From assembly GCA_022828135.1 (NCBI GenBank), contig JAJEJB010000039.1:45196-109195 (forward strand): a stretch of 64,000 nt of DNA. Direction: 5' to 3'. How positions within the stretch are numbered: position 1 is the first letter of the stretch; every line of letters starts with the position of its first letter. The notes below the pieces were generated by a model. The model saw nothing but the letters and a program-made list of their open reading frames with translations, had not been told where the DNA came from and did no database searches. The DNA is from Acidimicrobiia bacterium. Lineage in GTDB: Bacteria; Actinomycetota; Acidimicrobiia; Acidimicrobiales; Aldehydirespiratoraceae. Made by a program: the position numbers and the translations under genes. Positions 34,301-42,757 of this stretch are shown piece after piece.

Positions 34301-36351
34301 TCACTGCGGCGCTCAACGCCCCAGCACCCACCGACACAGTGCTCACCCTGTCACGAAGACCGACAGCGCCGGCCGTGCACGGCGACGGCAACCTCACGGG
34401 CGAGAGGCAGTTGACCATTCCTGCCGGCTCCACTGTGAGCCGCGACAGCGTCGCGTTCCAGTCGAACCAGACCGTGGCCCACATCCCGGTGCGGAAGTTC
34501 CGGATCGCGGCCTCGCTTCTGGGCGAGAGCATGGTCTCGGCGCCGGAGCCGGTTTGGGTGAGCATCATCGATGACGACCCGCCTCCGCCGGAGGTGTCCC
34601 TCGGCGTGTCGACCGGCGCGGTCCATGAGGGCGGCGTCGTAGAGGTGCGGGCCACGCTGACGGGTAGCCGCCGGGCGCAGGATGTGACGATCCCGCTGAA
34701 GATCACCGACGGCACTGCGTCGGCGCGGGACTACCGCGCGCCCGAGTCGGTGGTGATCCCCGCGGGGGCGGGTTCGGGTGTGGCTCGGATCCATGTGATG
34801 GACGATCTGGTGGACGAGCCCGACGAGACGTTCACGGTTGCGCTCGCCACTGTGCCCCGTGTCGTTGTGTTCACGGGCGAATCTCACAGTGTGACCGTCC
34901 TCGACAATGACGGCCCGTGGCTCAAGCAGTGCGCCGCCGAACTCTCTGGCGACACGGCCACGGTGGAGAGCGTCACCGCCTGGCGCGACCAGTACCGCAA
35001 CTACCGCCATCACGTGCAGTTGCTCAACTCGGTGTTGGCGGCCTTCGGCGAGGACACTGGCGAGACCCCGATGACGGTCGAGGAGACCGACCTGCAGGCC
35101 CAGCGCTCGGCACCGCAACACTGGGCGCAGGTGAGGAAGTCTCTTGAGACTTTGGCGGCTTGCACAGTCGCAGCTCAGGCCGCCGATGCGCCCGCGATCA
35201 GCGTCACGGCGGGTCCCGACGTGCTGGAGGGCGAGACGCTGCTGTTCACAGTGTCGGCCGACCCCGCGCCGGACGAGCCGCTGGAAGTGTCGGTGACCGT
35301 CACCGCGCGGGGCGACTTCCTGGTCTGGGAGAACAAGTTCACCGTCACGATCCCCACCAGCGGCAGCCAACTGCTGCGACTGTCGAGCAACGACGACGAC
35401 ATCGACGAACCCGACGGCGCCGCCACTGCAACAATCGACCCCGGCGACGGCTACAACATCGCCGCAACAGCCGGGGCTGCGACGCTGGCTGTGCTCGACG
35501 ACGACGAAGAGCCGCTGCCGCAAGTGACGCTGACACTGGAGTCTGGATCCGACGCCACCGAAGCCGACGAGATAACCGTCACCCTCACCGCCGATCCCGC
35601 CCCGGCCGCGCCGCTAACGGTGGAGTTGGCGCTCATCGCGCACGGCGACTTCGGCGTCGCCACCGGCACACGTACCGTCACGATCCCCCACACCGGAACC
35701 GCCACGCTGTCGCTGCCGCTAGACGACGACTCCATCGACGAACCCGACGGCGGGCTCGCAGTCATCCTCAACGACGGCGCCAACTACACCACCGCAGTGC
35801 AATCAGCGGGATGGATCAATATCACCGACAACGACGAGCCGCCCACAGCCGACGAGCCGCCCGCGGACGACCCGCCCACGACGACAAGCGACCCACCGAC
35901 AGAGAACGAGCCGCCCGCGGACGACCCGCCCCCGGTCGAAGAGCCGCCCGCCGTCGTGGTGCTCAGCGAGCCGCCACCAGCGGGCGGACCCTTCATCATG
36001 GTCAACCGATCCACCGAAGAATCCATCCACGTAACCGTCACGCCCGTGCACCGACACCACCCCGGCACAGCCTGCACCCCAACCAGCGACGGCCCCGGCG
36101 CGTTCACACTCCAACCCGGACAATCCTCAGGAACCCGCTACCTGCAAGGCCACTGCGACTGGCGCCACCAACTCACACCCGCCAACGACGCCTGCACCAT
36201 CACCATCGATATCACCAACTTTGGCGTGCTCGTCGCCACCCTCACCAACACAGCCTTCACCGCCTACGGCAGCCAACTGCTCGGCCTCATCACCAACCCC
36301 GACACCATCTCCATCCACGAAGCCCACATCAGCACCACCTGCACCAACTGA
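31309..36351 (+). CDS. Exported S8 subtilase with P-domain and Calx-beta repeats, poly-C tract
   Basis: 1680 residues. Signal peptide (RGRRWLFGLLVPVLVLSPSASSA), a beta domain (about 30-150) with the poly-C-encoded PPPPP at 127-131, a linker and propeptide-like region, then an S8 peptidase domain. The catalytic residues are Asp430 (VVDSQW), His463 (HGSNVAGIIGA), Asn561 (ASGNG) and Ser635 (GGTSAASP). A P/Homo-B-like domain follows (LTLVSPSGQESIL, GAWQLRVQNF), then several Calx-beta domains (VSEGGAAV, VDEGESITI, VHEGGVVEV, Asp-rich IDDTLLELDE ends), a helical block, two more such domains, a Pro/Glu/Asp linker and a Cys-containing C-terminal domain. It is probably a surface or secreted protease/adhesin. 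ATG 31309 fits the signal peptide better than GTG 31279. Confidence 0.85.
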   Translation: MRGRRWLFGLLVPVLVLSPSASSAQVPDDARPEVAVSVDSLSVTERESATYAVSLTGDPGRSGATVEIVVVSRYTNDKIALDRESLTFTGGPDGDWLIPQTVTVTALEDPNRRNELLEITHTMLAAPPPPPLRVEGPRVSVEVIDLKWLKQQEKQEPAPEGDDGLGPAEGLTDNSLGFDPTEGLLTAEDLGDVDLSEFVVEPVADLHSLIEQDGTYLWRDGDRRVSMRLLDSPPDPQQAELDELATMAVRSYVPPITDNNTNVAPQQLIATNWFESDTGQLYLLAGGVNVVFEDHVPAAEIAAVFQRHNVAQQHVSPLGELHNAFHIATSSDTETLSLVEALTAEPATASVSPNWATPLEPLATGYGPEDFHCSRFAKVNNLDDELAGCLWHLDSTTDYRSNGVDPTIDINLADAWDTTKGENVIVAVVDSQWNPEHEDLKDNADESLSTNWHNVTAVYGDYHGSNVAGIIGARDNRVGGVGVAPRATLINFDLLGSHTDRYRAAAMSLHQDVVAVSNHSYGYGLHYGLVRTSDAWKRAVTAGITSGYGGRGQTYVTASGNGRGFLAEGWSSHAEQANHVGIINVGAVDSRGGLVSYSEVGPTVWVTAPSRESGQPGILAPHSNDRYTDSFGGTSAASPQVAGVAALVRSANPRLTWRDVKVIIANTAQHSRSQDPSLVQAGLKHGSQTQHYLHSHHYGFGVVNAGEAVDAALDWTLLPALQTSSASAVVDADLPGTIGETNYEIEVSSEIDFIEHIDVNVDMTIDRVRDLRLTLVSPSGQESILSQEAPECPSECGLNGAFQFASARFLGMEAAGAWQLRVQNFAENADREPCDPKDSSAGACPAAKGQFNSWEISIYGHESAASTARRVTLSADSTSVSEGGAAVLTAAVSGDPLAADLAVPITLSEAGATTGDYEPLDEIVIAAGATSASAQLATIDDTLLELDEQIVASVGALPTGYIFAGGAVTVTIVDDEPAPIARLVLSSETVDEGESITITAALNAPAPTDTVLTLSRRPTAPAVHGDGNLTGERQLTIPAGSTVSRDSVAFQSNQTVAHIPVRKFRIAASLLGESMVSAPEPVWVSIIDDDPPPPEVSLGVSTGAVHEGGVVEVRATLTGSRRAQDVTIPLKITDGTASARDYRAPESVVIPAGAGSGVARIHVMDDLVDEPDETFTVALATVPRVVVFTGESHSVTVLDNDGPWLKQCAAELSGDTATVESVTAWRDQYRNYRHHVQLLNSVLAAFGEDTGETPMTVEETDLQAQRSAPQHWAQVRKSLETLAACTVAAQAADAPAISVTAGPDVLEGETLLFTVSADPAPDEPLEVSVTVTARGDFLVWENKFTVTIPTSGSQLLRLSSNDDDIDEPDGAATATIDPGDGYNIAATAGAATLAVLDDDEEPLPQVTLTLESGSDATEADEITVTLTADPAPAAPLTVELALIAHGDFGVATGTRTVTIPHTGTATLSLPLDDDSIDEPDGGLAVILNDGANYTTAVQSAGWINITDNDEPPTADEPPADDPPTTTSDPPTENEPPADDPPPVEEPPAVVVLSEPPPAGGPFIMVNRSTEESIHVTVTPVHRHHPGTACTPTSDGPGAFTLQPGQSSGTRYLQGHCDWRHQLTPANDACTITIDITNFGVLVATLTNTAFTAYGSQLLGLITNPDTISIHEAHISTTCTN
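31687..31702 (+). repeat. C16 homopolymer in coding sequence
   Basis: Sixteen consecutive C bases inside codons 127-132 of the S8/Calx-beta gene. With C16 the frame is open to 36351. With 17 C the next codons read CCT TCG CGT TGA, a stop at once. With 15 C the frame stops at a TGA 12 codons later. Such tracts slip during replication and act as ON/OFF switches in known phase-variable genes. Confidence 0.9.
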
Positions 36352-36391
36352 ACAGACACCCGCCCGCGCTGGGGATCAATCCTCAGAGTGG

Positions 36392-36403
36392 TATGGTGGC
36401 ATC
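36392..36403 (+). promoter_or_regulatory. Possible leaderless promoter of the second vapBC
   Basis: TATGGT (36392-36397) sits 6 nt before the ATG of the antitoxin gene, with no Shine-Dalgarno site between. This spacing is what a -10 box for a leaderless mRNA would show. No good -35 was seen. Confidence 0.35.
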
Positions 36404-36643
36404 ATGAGTGGGACATATGCTTTGGTGATGGGAGATCGTGGTCGAGTGGTGGTGCCGGCCGCGGTGCGCAAGCGCTCGAGTCTTGAGCCGGGCACGCCAC
36501 TGGTGCTGATCGACTCACCCGACGGAATGCTGCTGCTTACCCGCGAGCAGCTCAGCGAACGGGTTCGACGAGACCTCGCAGGAGTCGACCTGGTAGGCGA
36601 ACTGTGCGCCGCTCGGCGCCAGGCAGCGGCTCTCGGAGACTGA
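36404..36643 (+). CDS. AbrB/MazE-fold antitoxin
   Basis: 79 residues. The swapped-hairpin DNA-binding pattern YALVMGDRGRVVVPAAVRKR, then PGTPLVLIDSPDGMLLLTRE, is typical of SpoVT/AbrB antitoxins. The C-terminal helix (RRDLAGVDLVGELCAARR) should bind the toxin. It precedes a PIN toxin gene by 27 nt. This fold differs from the RHH antitoxin at 12.3 kb, so the two modules are not recent duplicates. Confidence 0.85.
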   Translation: MSGTYALVMGDRGRVVVPAAVRKRSSLEPGTPLVLIDSPDGMLLLTREQLSERVRRDLAGVDLVGELCAARRQAAALGD

Positions 36644-36670
36644 GAGCATGCGCCGCTCGGCCTCTAGGGT

Positions 36671-37039
36671 GTGACCACCGTCGTCGACGCGTCGGCCCTG
36701 CTCGCTCGATTGAAGGGCGAAGCAGGCTCCGAGATCGTCGAATCCGCGCTATGCGAGGCAGCGCACTGCAGCGCGGCGAACTGGAGTGAGATCGCCCAGA
36801 AGATTCTCGCCGCCGGAGGCGACTGGCAGCAGGCTCGCGCCCTGCTGCTGAACTACGGGTTGCGCATCGAGCCCGTAACCGTCGACGACGCCGAGTGGGC
36901 GGCGCGTCGTTGGCGACCCGGAGAAGGTCTCTCGTTGGCGGATCGGTTGTGCTTGGCGCTGGCGGCACGGCTCAGAGCCAGGATCCTCACCGCGGATGCA
37001 GCCTGGGGATCAGAAGCAGGCATCGTCCAGATCCGTTGA
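36671..37039 (+). CDS. vapC: VapC-type PIN-domain toxin
   Basis: 122 residues. PIN acids: Asp in TTVVDASALLARL, Glu in NWSEIAQKIL, Asp in LSLADRLCLALA, and Asp in ARILTADAAW. It is a likely RNase inhibited by the upstream AbrB-type protein. The start is GTG, directly after the short gap that holds the CGCTCGGCCTCT motif. The gene ends 13 nt from the convergent yebC stop. Confidence 0.88.
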   Translation: MTTVVDASALLARLKGEAGSEIVESALCEAAHCSAANWSEIAQKILAAGGDWQQARALLLNYGLRIEPVTVDDAEWAARRWRPGEGLSLADRLCLALAARLRARILTADAAWGSEAGIVQIR

Positions 37040-37052
37040 CAACCTGACACGC

Positions 37053-37805
37053 CTAGCCGGCCAGCTCCTCCATGATGTCGTCGCCGATGTCGAAGTTGCT
37101 GTGCACGTCCTGCACGTCGTCGAGATCGTCGATCAGGTCCATCAGCTTGAGCACCGATCGGGCGATGGCGGGCTCGGCCACCGCCACATTGCTGGTGGGC
37201 AGCATGGTGAGGTCGGCGCTCTCGAAGGCGATCTCGGCCTCGGCCAGCGCGTCGCGCACTGCGTTGAGGTCGCCGGGCTCGGTGGTGATACGCCACATGT
37301 CCCCTTCGCCCTGCAGATCCTCGGCGCCGGCGTCGAGCACAACCATCATCAGATCGTCCTCGGCGGCTGCCGAGGACGGGACGAGCACCACGCCCTTGCG
37401 CTCGAATTGCCAGGCCACCGAGCCCGGCTCGGCCAGCGAGCCGCCGTTGCGGGTGAGAGTGCTGCGCACCTCGCTGCCGGTGCGGTTTCGGTTGTCGGTG
37501 AGACACTCGATGTAGAGCGCCACCCCGCCCGGCGCGTACCCCTCGTAGGTGACCGATTCGTAGCTGACCCCCTCGAGCTCGCCGGTGCCCCGCTTGACGG
37601 CCCGCTCGATCGTGTCGAGCGGGACCGAGTTGTCGCGGGCCTTCTGGTACATGGTCCGCAACGTGGGGTTGGCGTCGACGTCCCCGCCGCCCTGGCGGGC
37701 CGCCACCTCGACCTGCTTGATGAGCTTGGCGAACAGCTTGCCCCGCTTGGCGTCGGCCGCTCCCTTGCGGTGCTTGATGGTCGCCCACTTGCTGTGCCCG
37801 CTCAC
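37053..37805 (-). CDS. yebC: YebC/TACO1 family protein
   Basis: 250 residues, typical length. The start SGHSKWATIKHRKGAADAKRGKLF is diagnostic. The central YEGYAPGGVALYIECLTDNRNRT and the acidic C-terminal domain with DLIDDLDDVQDVHSNF complete the family pattern. YebC proteins act as transcription regulators or ribosome-associated factors that ease proline stalling. The gene is in the usual pdxT-yebC-ruvC neighbourhood, here interrupted by the 31-37 kb insert. Confidence 0.95.
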   Translation of the reverse strand: MSGHSKWATIKHRKGAADAKRGKLFAKLIKQVEVAARQGGGDVDANPTLRTMYQKARDNSVPLDTIERAVKRGTGELEGVSYESVTYEGYAPGGVALYIECLTDNRNRTGSEVRSTLTRNGGSLAEPGSVAWQFERKGVVLVPSSAAAEDDLMMVVLDAGAEDLQGEGDMWRITTEPGDLNAVRDALAEAEIAFESADLTMLPTSNVAVAEPAIARSVLKLMDLIDDLDDVQDVHSNFDIGDDIMEELAG

Positions 37806-37821
37806 AGCCCGGAGACTACTG

Positions 37822-38394
37822 CTACAAGTCGGCCAGGAAGCGGGCGTGCAGCCGCCTGTCGCCCGACAACTCGGGATGGAAGGCCGCGACCGTGGCCGGG
37901 CCGGACCGGCACAGCACGGGCCGACCCTCGTGACGGGCCAGCACCTCCACTCCGGGGCCGACCCGCTCGACGACCGGAGCCCGTATGAACACCGCGTGGA
38001 AGGGCGTCTCGAAACCGCCGACCCCGATATCGGCCTCGAAGCTCTCGATCTGCGTGCCGTAGGCGTTGCGGCGCACGGTGATGTCCACCAGCCCCAAACA
38101 GTGCTGATCGGCTCGCCCGTCGACCACCTCCGCGGCCAGCAGGATCATCCCGGCACAGGTTCCCAGCACCCCCATCCCACCATCGAGGCGTTCCGCGAGA
38201 GGCTCGAGCAGCCCGGAGCGCTCCAGCAGCATCGACATCGCAGTCGACTCGCCGCCGGGCATGACCAGGGCGTCGACCGCGGCGAGCTGCTCAGCGGTGC
38301 GGATCTCGTCGACACGGACGCCGAGGCGCTGCAGGATGGCGGCGTGGGCGGCGAACCCCCCTTGCAGGGCGAGCACGCCGACGCGCGGCTTCAC
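37822..38394 (-). CDS. pdxT: Pyridoxal 5'-phosphate synthase glutaminase subunit
   Basis: 190 residues. The GTG start overlaps the pdxS stop (GTGA). The class I glutaminase triad is visible: Cys in [11 protein letters not shown], His in FHPELSGD, Glu following. [13 protein letters not shown] and [13 protein letters not shown] are family signatures. It releases ammonia from glutamine for PdxS. Confidence 0.95.
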   Translation of the reverse strand: MKPRVGVLALQGGFAAHAAILQRLGVRVDEIRTAEQLAAVDALVMPGGESTAMSMLLERSGLLEPLAERLDGGMGVLGTCAGMILLAAEVVDGRADQHCLGLVDITVRRNAYGTQIESFEADIGVGGFETPFHAVFIRAPVVERVGPGVEVLARHEGRPVLCRSGPATVAAFHPELSGDRRLHARFLADL

Positions 38395-39320
38395 CAACCC
38401 CGTTCGGACATCTTGGTGGTGAGGTCCGCAGTCTCGAGGCCGGCCATGGCTTCGCCGAGCCCTGAGCTGATCTTGGCCAGGATCTCCGGGTCGCGGTAGT
38501 GCGTGACCGCCTCCACGATGGCCGAGGCCATCTTGGGCGGGTTGGAACTCTTGAAGATTCCCGACCCGACGAAGGCCGCCTCGGCGCCGAGTTGCATCAC
38601 CAGCGAGGCATCCGCCGGAGTGGCGATGCCGCCCGCGCAGAACAGCGGCACCGGCAGCCATCCCACATTGGCGATCTCCTGCACCAGCGGCAGCGGCGCC
38701 CGCAGTTGCTTGGCCCACTCGAACAGCTCGGCCTCGTCTCCTGCGGCCGCGATACGGCGCATGTCGCCCACGATCGAACGCAGGTGGCGGACGGCCTCCA
38801 CGATGTTGCCCGTTCCGGCCTCTCCCTTGGATCGAATCATGCAGGCGCCCTCGCTGATGCGGCGCAGCGCCTCGCCGAGGTTGGTGGCGCCGCAGACGAA
38901 CGGCGCCGTGAACGCCCATTTGTCGATGTGGTGGGCCTCGTCGGCGGGCGTGAGGACCTCGGACTCGTCCACATAGTCGACGCCGAGGGCCTGAAGGATC
39001 TGAGCCTCGGCGAAGTGGCCGATCCGGGCCTTGGCCATGACCGGGATGCTCACCGCGGCCTGGATCCCCTGGATCATCTCGGGATCCGACATGCGCGAAA
39101 CGCCACCGTGGGCACGGATGTCGGAGGGCACCCGCTCGAGCGCCATGACCGAGACGGCGCCCGCGTCCTCGGCTATCCGAGCGTGCTCCGGCGTGACGAC
39201 GTCCATGATCACGCCGCCCTTGAGCATTTCGGCCAGACCGCGCTTGACGAGCGCGGTCCCGGTCGCGGTGGCGCCGGTGGCAGCTGCGTCGGAACTGGAA
39301 GTGCCGGACATGGAGGCCAT
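38391..39320 (-). CDS. pdxS: Pyridoxal 5'-phosphate synthase lyase subunit
   Basis: 309 residues. [30 protein letters not shown] is diagnostic. The Schiff-base lysines are in VIMAK-like [11 protein letters not shown] and in [23 protein letters not shown] forms the phosphate site. It builds PLP from ribose-5-phosphate, glyceraldehyde-3-phosphate and ammonia. The ATG at 39320 has GGAGG 5 nt upstream. That ribosome-binding site abuts dispersed repeat copy 3. Confidence 0.96.
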   Translation of the reverse strand: MASMSGTSSSDAAATGATATGTALVKRGLAEMLKGGVIMDVVTPEHARIAEDAGAVSVMALERVPSDIRAHGGVSRMSDPEMIQGIQAAVSIPVMAKARIGHFAEAQILQALGVDYVDESEVLTPADEAHHIDKWAFTAPFVCGATNLGEALRRISEGACMIRSKGEAGTGNIVEAVRHLRSIVGDMRRIAAAGDEAELFEWAKQLRAPLPLVQEIANVGWLPVPLFCAGGIATPADASLVMQLGAEAAFVGSGIFKSSNPPKMASAIVEAVTHYRDPEILAKISSGLGEAMAGLETADLTTKMSERGW

Positions 39321-39321
39321 C

Positions 39322-40872
39322 CTAACCTCCCCCCTCCTGTTCGCTCCGCTCACGGGCCGCTCGGGCTTCGGCCAGCAGTTGGGCGCTCTGAGACGCCGAC
39401 AGCACCGTCACTTCGGCCAGCGGCCAGGGCCTGCTGGTGTTGGCCAGCAGCAGCCAGGTGGATCCCGTCGACAAGGTGAGCGGATTCCCGGCCGCGTCGG
39501 CGAAGCGATAGCCGACACGGTCCTCGGTGCGCTCCCAGACAGCTTCGTGAACCGACCCGCCCGTGAGCACGAGCGCTTGGCCGGAACCGTAGGAGATGGC
39601 CTGCGGCGACCGGCGGTCGGCTGCCGACCGGCCGTAGGACATCCACAGCACCACCACATTGGCCGGCGCGATCTCCGCTACGCCGAAGTCGGTCTCGGTC
39701 GTGTGCAGGATGCCGTCCTGGATGCGCACCCAGCCGCCCAAGATGTGGTCCCAGACGTGGGAGGCCTCGCCGCCGTAGAGCGTCGTGTAGGCCACGGTGA
39801 CACCGGCTGCGTCGTCCAGGGGCGGGGAATTCGACGAGCCGTACTCGAACAGCGCCGCCGGTGGGGTGTCGGGGATGCCGCCGGGCAGCGAGTCCGGATC
39901 TCCCCCGCCCAAGTCCTCGTAGTGGAAGTACAGGTTGTGGGGCGAGGGTCTCGAGCGATCGCGGGCATATGGCGCAGACATCCTCAACACCCCGATGTCG
40001 ATCAGGGTTCCGGATCTCGCCGCTTCGCTCATCTCCCGCCGCACGGTGCTGTTGGCGCCGGATGTGGCCAGGTAGGGGGTGGCCAAGTCCTCGAGGATGT
40101 CGAAGTCGCTGGACCGGGCCGATCGCACCGGCCCGACCCGGCTGGGGATCTCGGAATGGAGGACGGCGATGAACCTGGTGAAGCCCGCCTCGACCAGCAC
40201 CTCGTAGACGATGTCGGCGGCCGCGAGGCCGGCCTGGGGACGATCCTTGGTATCGCCGTTGCCCACCTTCACGGCCAGGGCCCGTCGCTGGGCCAGGCTC
40301 AGGTCGGTGGTCAACGAGCCCGTGAGGGGCGCGAGCGGGCCGGTAACGAAGGGTTCGAGCTCAGGGTCGTCGGCAGGAACGGCAACCTCGGGCTCCCCGC
40401 CGTCGGACTCTGCGCCCTCGCCCTCAGAAACAGCATCCTCGGCGGCTACCTGCTCGGAGGCGGCACCCTCCGCGGCACCCTCGGAGGCGGCACCCTCCGC
40501 GGACTGCTCGGGTGCGTCGTCGGAGGCTGACGCTCCTCCAGACACCACGGCATCGGCATCCTCCGGGTCACCACCGGTCGTCTCGTCCTCAGCCTCCCCG
40601 TTACGTGCCGACCCGTTCGGCTCGCCTCCCCCACTGCCGGCCGCGCTGTCACTGCTCTGGTGATCACCAGTCTCGGCAGGAGCCGCGGCGGCAGGATCAT
40701 CCGGCGGTTGGCCTGATGTGATACTCGCCGCGGTGGCGGTCGGCTCCGCGACCTGCGGGCTGCCGGAGCACGCCGCGGCCAGCGTGGCTGCGGCTGCCAG
40801 CACAGCCACCAAGCGCGCCAACCTTCGGGCTCGGACGGTGCCCACCGGGCTCGCGCCGGGCCGCGCTGCCAT
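39322..40872 (-). CDS. DUF3048-family lipoprotein
   Basis: 516 residues. The Arg-rich N-terminus and hydrophobic stretch end in a lipobox-like LAAACSG, so it is likely a membrane-anchored lipoprotein. About 130 residues of Ala/Ser/Glu/Asp-rich linker follow. The C-terminal two thirds are the DUF3048 (YerB-like) fold with [37 protein letters not shown] and VVVLWMSYG. Function is unknown. The ATG at 40872 overlaps the stop of the M48-like gene. The final residues [11 protein letters not shown] come from dispersed repeat copy 3, like the C-terminus of the DUF948-like protein. Confidence 0.85.
   Translation of the reverse strand: MAARPGASPVGTVRARRLARLVAVLAAAATLAAACSGSPQVAEPTATAASITSGQPPDDPAAAAPAETGDHQSSDSAAGSGGGEPNGSARNGEAEDETTGGDPEDADAVVSGGASASDDAPEQSAEGAASEGAAEGAASEQVAAEDAVSEGEGAESDGGEPEVAVPADDPELEPFVTGPLAPLTGSLTTDLSLAQRRALAVKVGNGDTKDRPQAGLAAADIVYEVLVEAGFTRFIAVLHSEIPSRVGPVRSARSSDFDILEDLATPYLATSGANSTVRREMSEAARSGTLIDIGVLRMSAPYARDRSRPSPHNLYFHYEDLGGGDPDSLPGGIPDTPPAALFEYGSSNSPPLDDAAGVTVAYTTLYGGEASHVWDHILGGWVRIQDGILHTTETDFGVAEIAPANVVVLWMSYGRSAADRRSPQAISYGSGQALVLTGGSVHEAVWERTEDRVGYRFADAAGNPLTLSTGSTWLLLANTSRPWPLAEVTVLSASQSAQLLAEARAARERSEQEGGG
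39334..39373 (+). repeat. Dispersed repeat, copy 3 (partial)
   Basis: CTCCTGTTCGCTCCGCTCAC followed by GGGCCGCTCGGGCTTCGGCC, differing from copies 1 and 2 at a few positions. It encodes the C-terminus of the DUF3048 lipoprotein on the minus strand and sits against the pdxS leader. Confidence 0.7.
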
Positions 40873-41645
40873 CAGATCTCTCTCAGGACGTCGATCCGTC
40901 GAAGTGTGGACGATCGTGCTCCAGCCTCGGAGGCGTCCCGTTGCGGTGCCACCATCCACAGGTGGGCGCCGGCCCGGGATGCGCTCAAGCTGGGCGCATC
41001 GGCAGCCTTTCTCAGGGCCGACGCCAAGGCCGGGGGAAAACTCGTGAGGCGCGCCGCCTCGACATCGATGTCGGAGACGGCATCGAAGCCGCCGACCCGG
41101 CCGGCGAGCCCAGCGGTGATCGGCCCCGCGCCGGGGAGCCTGGAGACGCTGGCCAGCACGGTGGGGAAGGCGACTCCCCGCCGGATCGCGCAGAGTTGAC
41201 GCGCCACCACGGCCTCGAGCTCCAGCCGGTCGAGGCTGGACAGTGCGCCACGGGTAATGACCAGATGGGCCGCAGGCCGCCTGAGCCCGACGGAGGCTGC
41301 GTTGATTGCCGGGCTCTCAACGACATGGACCGAAGGCTCGTGGAATCCGTAGGTGGTGCACGAGCCCTCGAGGAGATTCTCCAGCCGTGGATGATCACCC
41401 TCGGCGAGCAGGCTGGCCCGCAGGGTCTTGAGGGCCGCCCGGGGCGCCCTCCAGTGCAGCAGCACTGCGATCAGCACGCCCGCGCCCGCGGCCGGCGCCA
41501 CCGCAACCAGCAGCGGCATGCCCGCCACCGCGAGGGCGGCCCAAACGATGACGGAGACGGCGAGCGCAGGAGGCGCGACGAGGGCTGTGGGAGAGTACTT
41601 CAAGGACGTTCTACGGTGGATCGGGGGGTTCAGGGTTGCCGCCAT
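40872..41645 (-). CDS. M48-like membrane protein with degenerate metal site
   Basis: 257 residues from ATG 41645. Two hydrophobic N-terminal helices (LVAPPALAVSVIVWAALAVAG and LLVAVAPAAGAGVLIAVLL) precede a domain laid out like HtpX/M48 peptidases: LVITRGALSSLDRLELEAVVARQLCAIRRG. Where active peptidases have HExxH, this has RQLCA, so all three key residues are lost. It is probably not a protease; a binding or regulatory role is possible. It follows pimA by 7 nt and is translationally coupled to the DUF3048 gene. Confidence 0.75.
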   Translation of the reverse strand: MAATLNPPIHRRTSLKYSPTALVAPPALAVSVIVWAALAVAGMPLLVAVAPAAGAGVLIAVLLHWRAPRAALKTLRASLLAEGDHPRLENLLEGSCTTYGFHEPSVHVVESPAINAASVGLRRPAAHLVITRGALSSLDRLELEAVVARQLCAIRRGVAFPTVLASVSRLPGAGPITAGLAGRVGGFDAVSDIDVEAARLTSFPPALASALRKAADAPSLSASRAGAHLWMVAPQRDASEAGARSSTLRRIDVLREI

Positions 41646-41652
41646 GCCGAAC

Positions 41653-42747
41653 CTACCGGGAGTTGGAGCGGCTGGTGGACACCGCAATCCGCTCGTAGCG
41701 CTCCAGGTACTGGTCGGCCAGGCCCGACATCGAGAAGGCCTTGGCCCGCTCGTGTCCCGCAGCCACCAGCCTGGACGATTCTCCAGGGTTCGACAGCACC
41801 CGACCGAGAGCCGCGGCCAGCTTGGCAGGATCGCCCGGCGGGACCAGCAGGGCATCGTGGCCGGGCCGAGCGACGTTGCGGTAGCCACCCAGATCGCTGG
41901 CCACGACGGCGGTGCCTGCAGCCATCGCCTCCAGCAGGACGATACCGAAGGACTCGCCCCGCAATGACGGGGCGCAGAACACGTCGGCGCCCTTGAGCCG
42001 GGCGATCTTCTCGCTGTCGGTGACAGTCCCGAGCCACTCGATGCGGGGATCGGACGCCGAACGGGCTTGCAGTGCGGCTGTCTCCGAGCCGGAGCCCGCG
42101 ATCCATAGCCTCACATCTCCAGGGAGCATGCGCAGCGCCTCGAGCAGAACGCCGAGGCCCTTGCGGGGCTCGTGCCGTCCGATGAACAGGATCGTCGGGC
42201 CGGGGGCCTGTACCGGTTCGGCTATCCGGTAGGGGGCAAGCTCCACGCCGTTGTAGAGCAGATCGTAGGTTCCGCCCAGGGCGTCGGCCGCCATGTCGCG
42301 TGCGTCGCGCGAGACCGCGGCCCGGTGGTCGAGACGACCGGCCAGAAAGCGGGTTGCTCGAGGGAGGAAGTCGTAGGCCAGCGAACCTCCCGCGGCGTGG
42401 AAGGTGCCGATGAGGGGGGCCGGCCTCACCAGCAACGCGGTCATGGTCGGACCGGGCGCCAGGGGCTCGTGGAGGTGGATCACGTCGAAGGACTCGTCCC
42501 GCATGGCCCGGATCGCCCGCAGTTGGCATGAGGGGTCGGGGGCCACCGGAGCGATGGAGCCGTTGGCGATCGTCGGCAGGCTGTTGCCGAGCGGCGTGAC
42601 GTTGGTGTCCGGCGGTGGGCCGTCGCAAGGTCCGAGCACCCGAGTCGGATGCCCGCTGCGGCTCAGCGCCCGGGCCAGCCCGAGCACCTGCATCTGGACA
42701 CCGCCGGGCACGGTGAGGCTGTACGGGCAGATGATTCCGATCCGCAC
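41653..42747 (-). CDS. pimA: Phosphatidylinositol mannosyltransferase, PimA-like (GT4)
   Basis: 364 residues. The GT-B fold is recognisable from IGIICPYSLTVPGGVQMQVLGLARAL (N-terminal), HLHEPLAPGPTMTALL, YNGVELAPY, ILFIGRHEPRKGLGVLLEAL and the EX7E-type APSLRGESFGIVLLEAMAAGTAVVASDLGG. PimA transfers mannose from GDP-Man to the inositol of PI, the first step in PIM synthesis at the inner membrane. The neighbours (CDP-alcohol transferase, acyltransferase) make this assignment firm. Confidence 0.9.
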   Translation of the reverse strand: MRIGIICPYSLTVPGGVQMQVLGLARALSRSGHPTRVLGPCDGPPPDTNVTPLGNSLPTIANGSIAPVAPDPSCQLRAIRAMRDESFDVIHLHEPLAPGPTMTALLVRPAPLIGTFHAAGGSLAYDFLPRATRFLAGRLDHRAAVSRDARDMAADALGGTYDLLYNGVELAPYRIAEPVQAPGPTILFIGRHEPRKGLGVLLEALRMLPGDVRLWIAGSGSETAALQARSASDPRIEWLGTVTDSEKIARLKGADVFCAPSLRGESFGIVLLEAMAAGTAVVASDLGGYRNVARPGHDALLVPPGDPAKLAAALGRVLSNPGESSRLVAAGHERAKAFSMSGLADQYLERYERIAVSTSRSNSR

Positions 42748-42757
42748 AATGGGAAGG

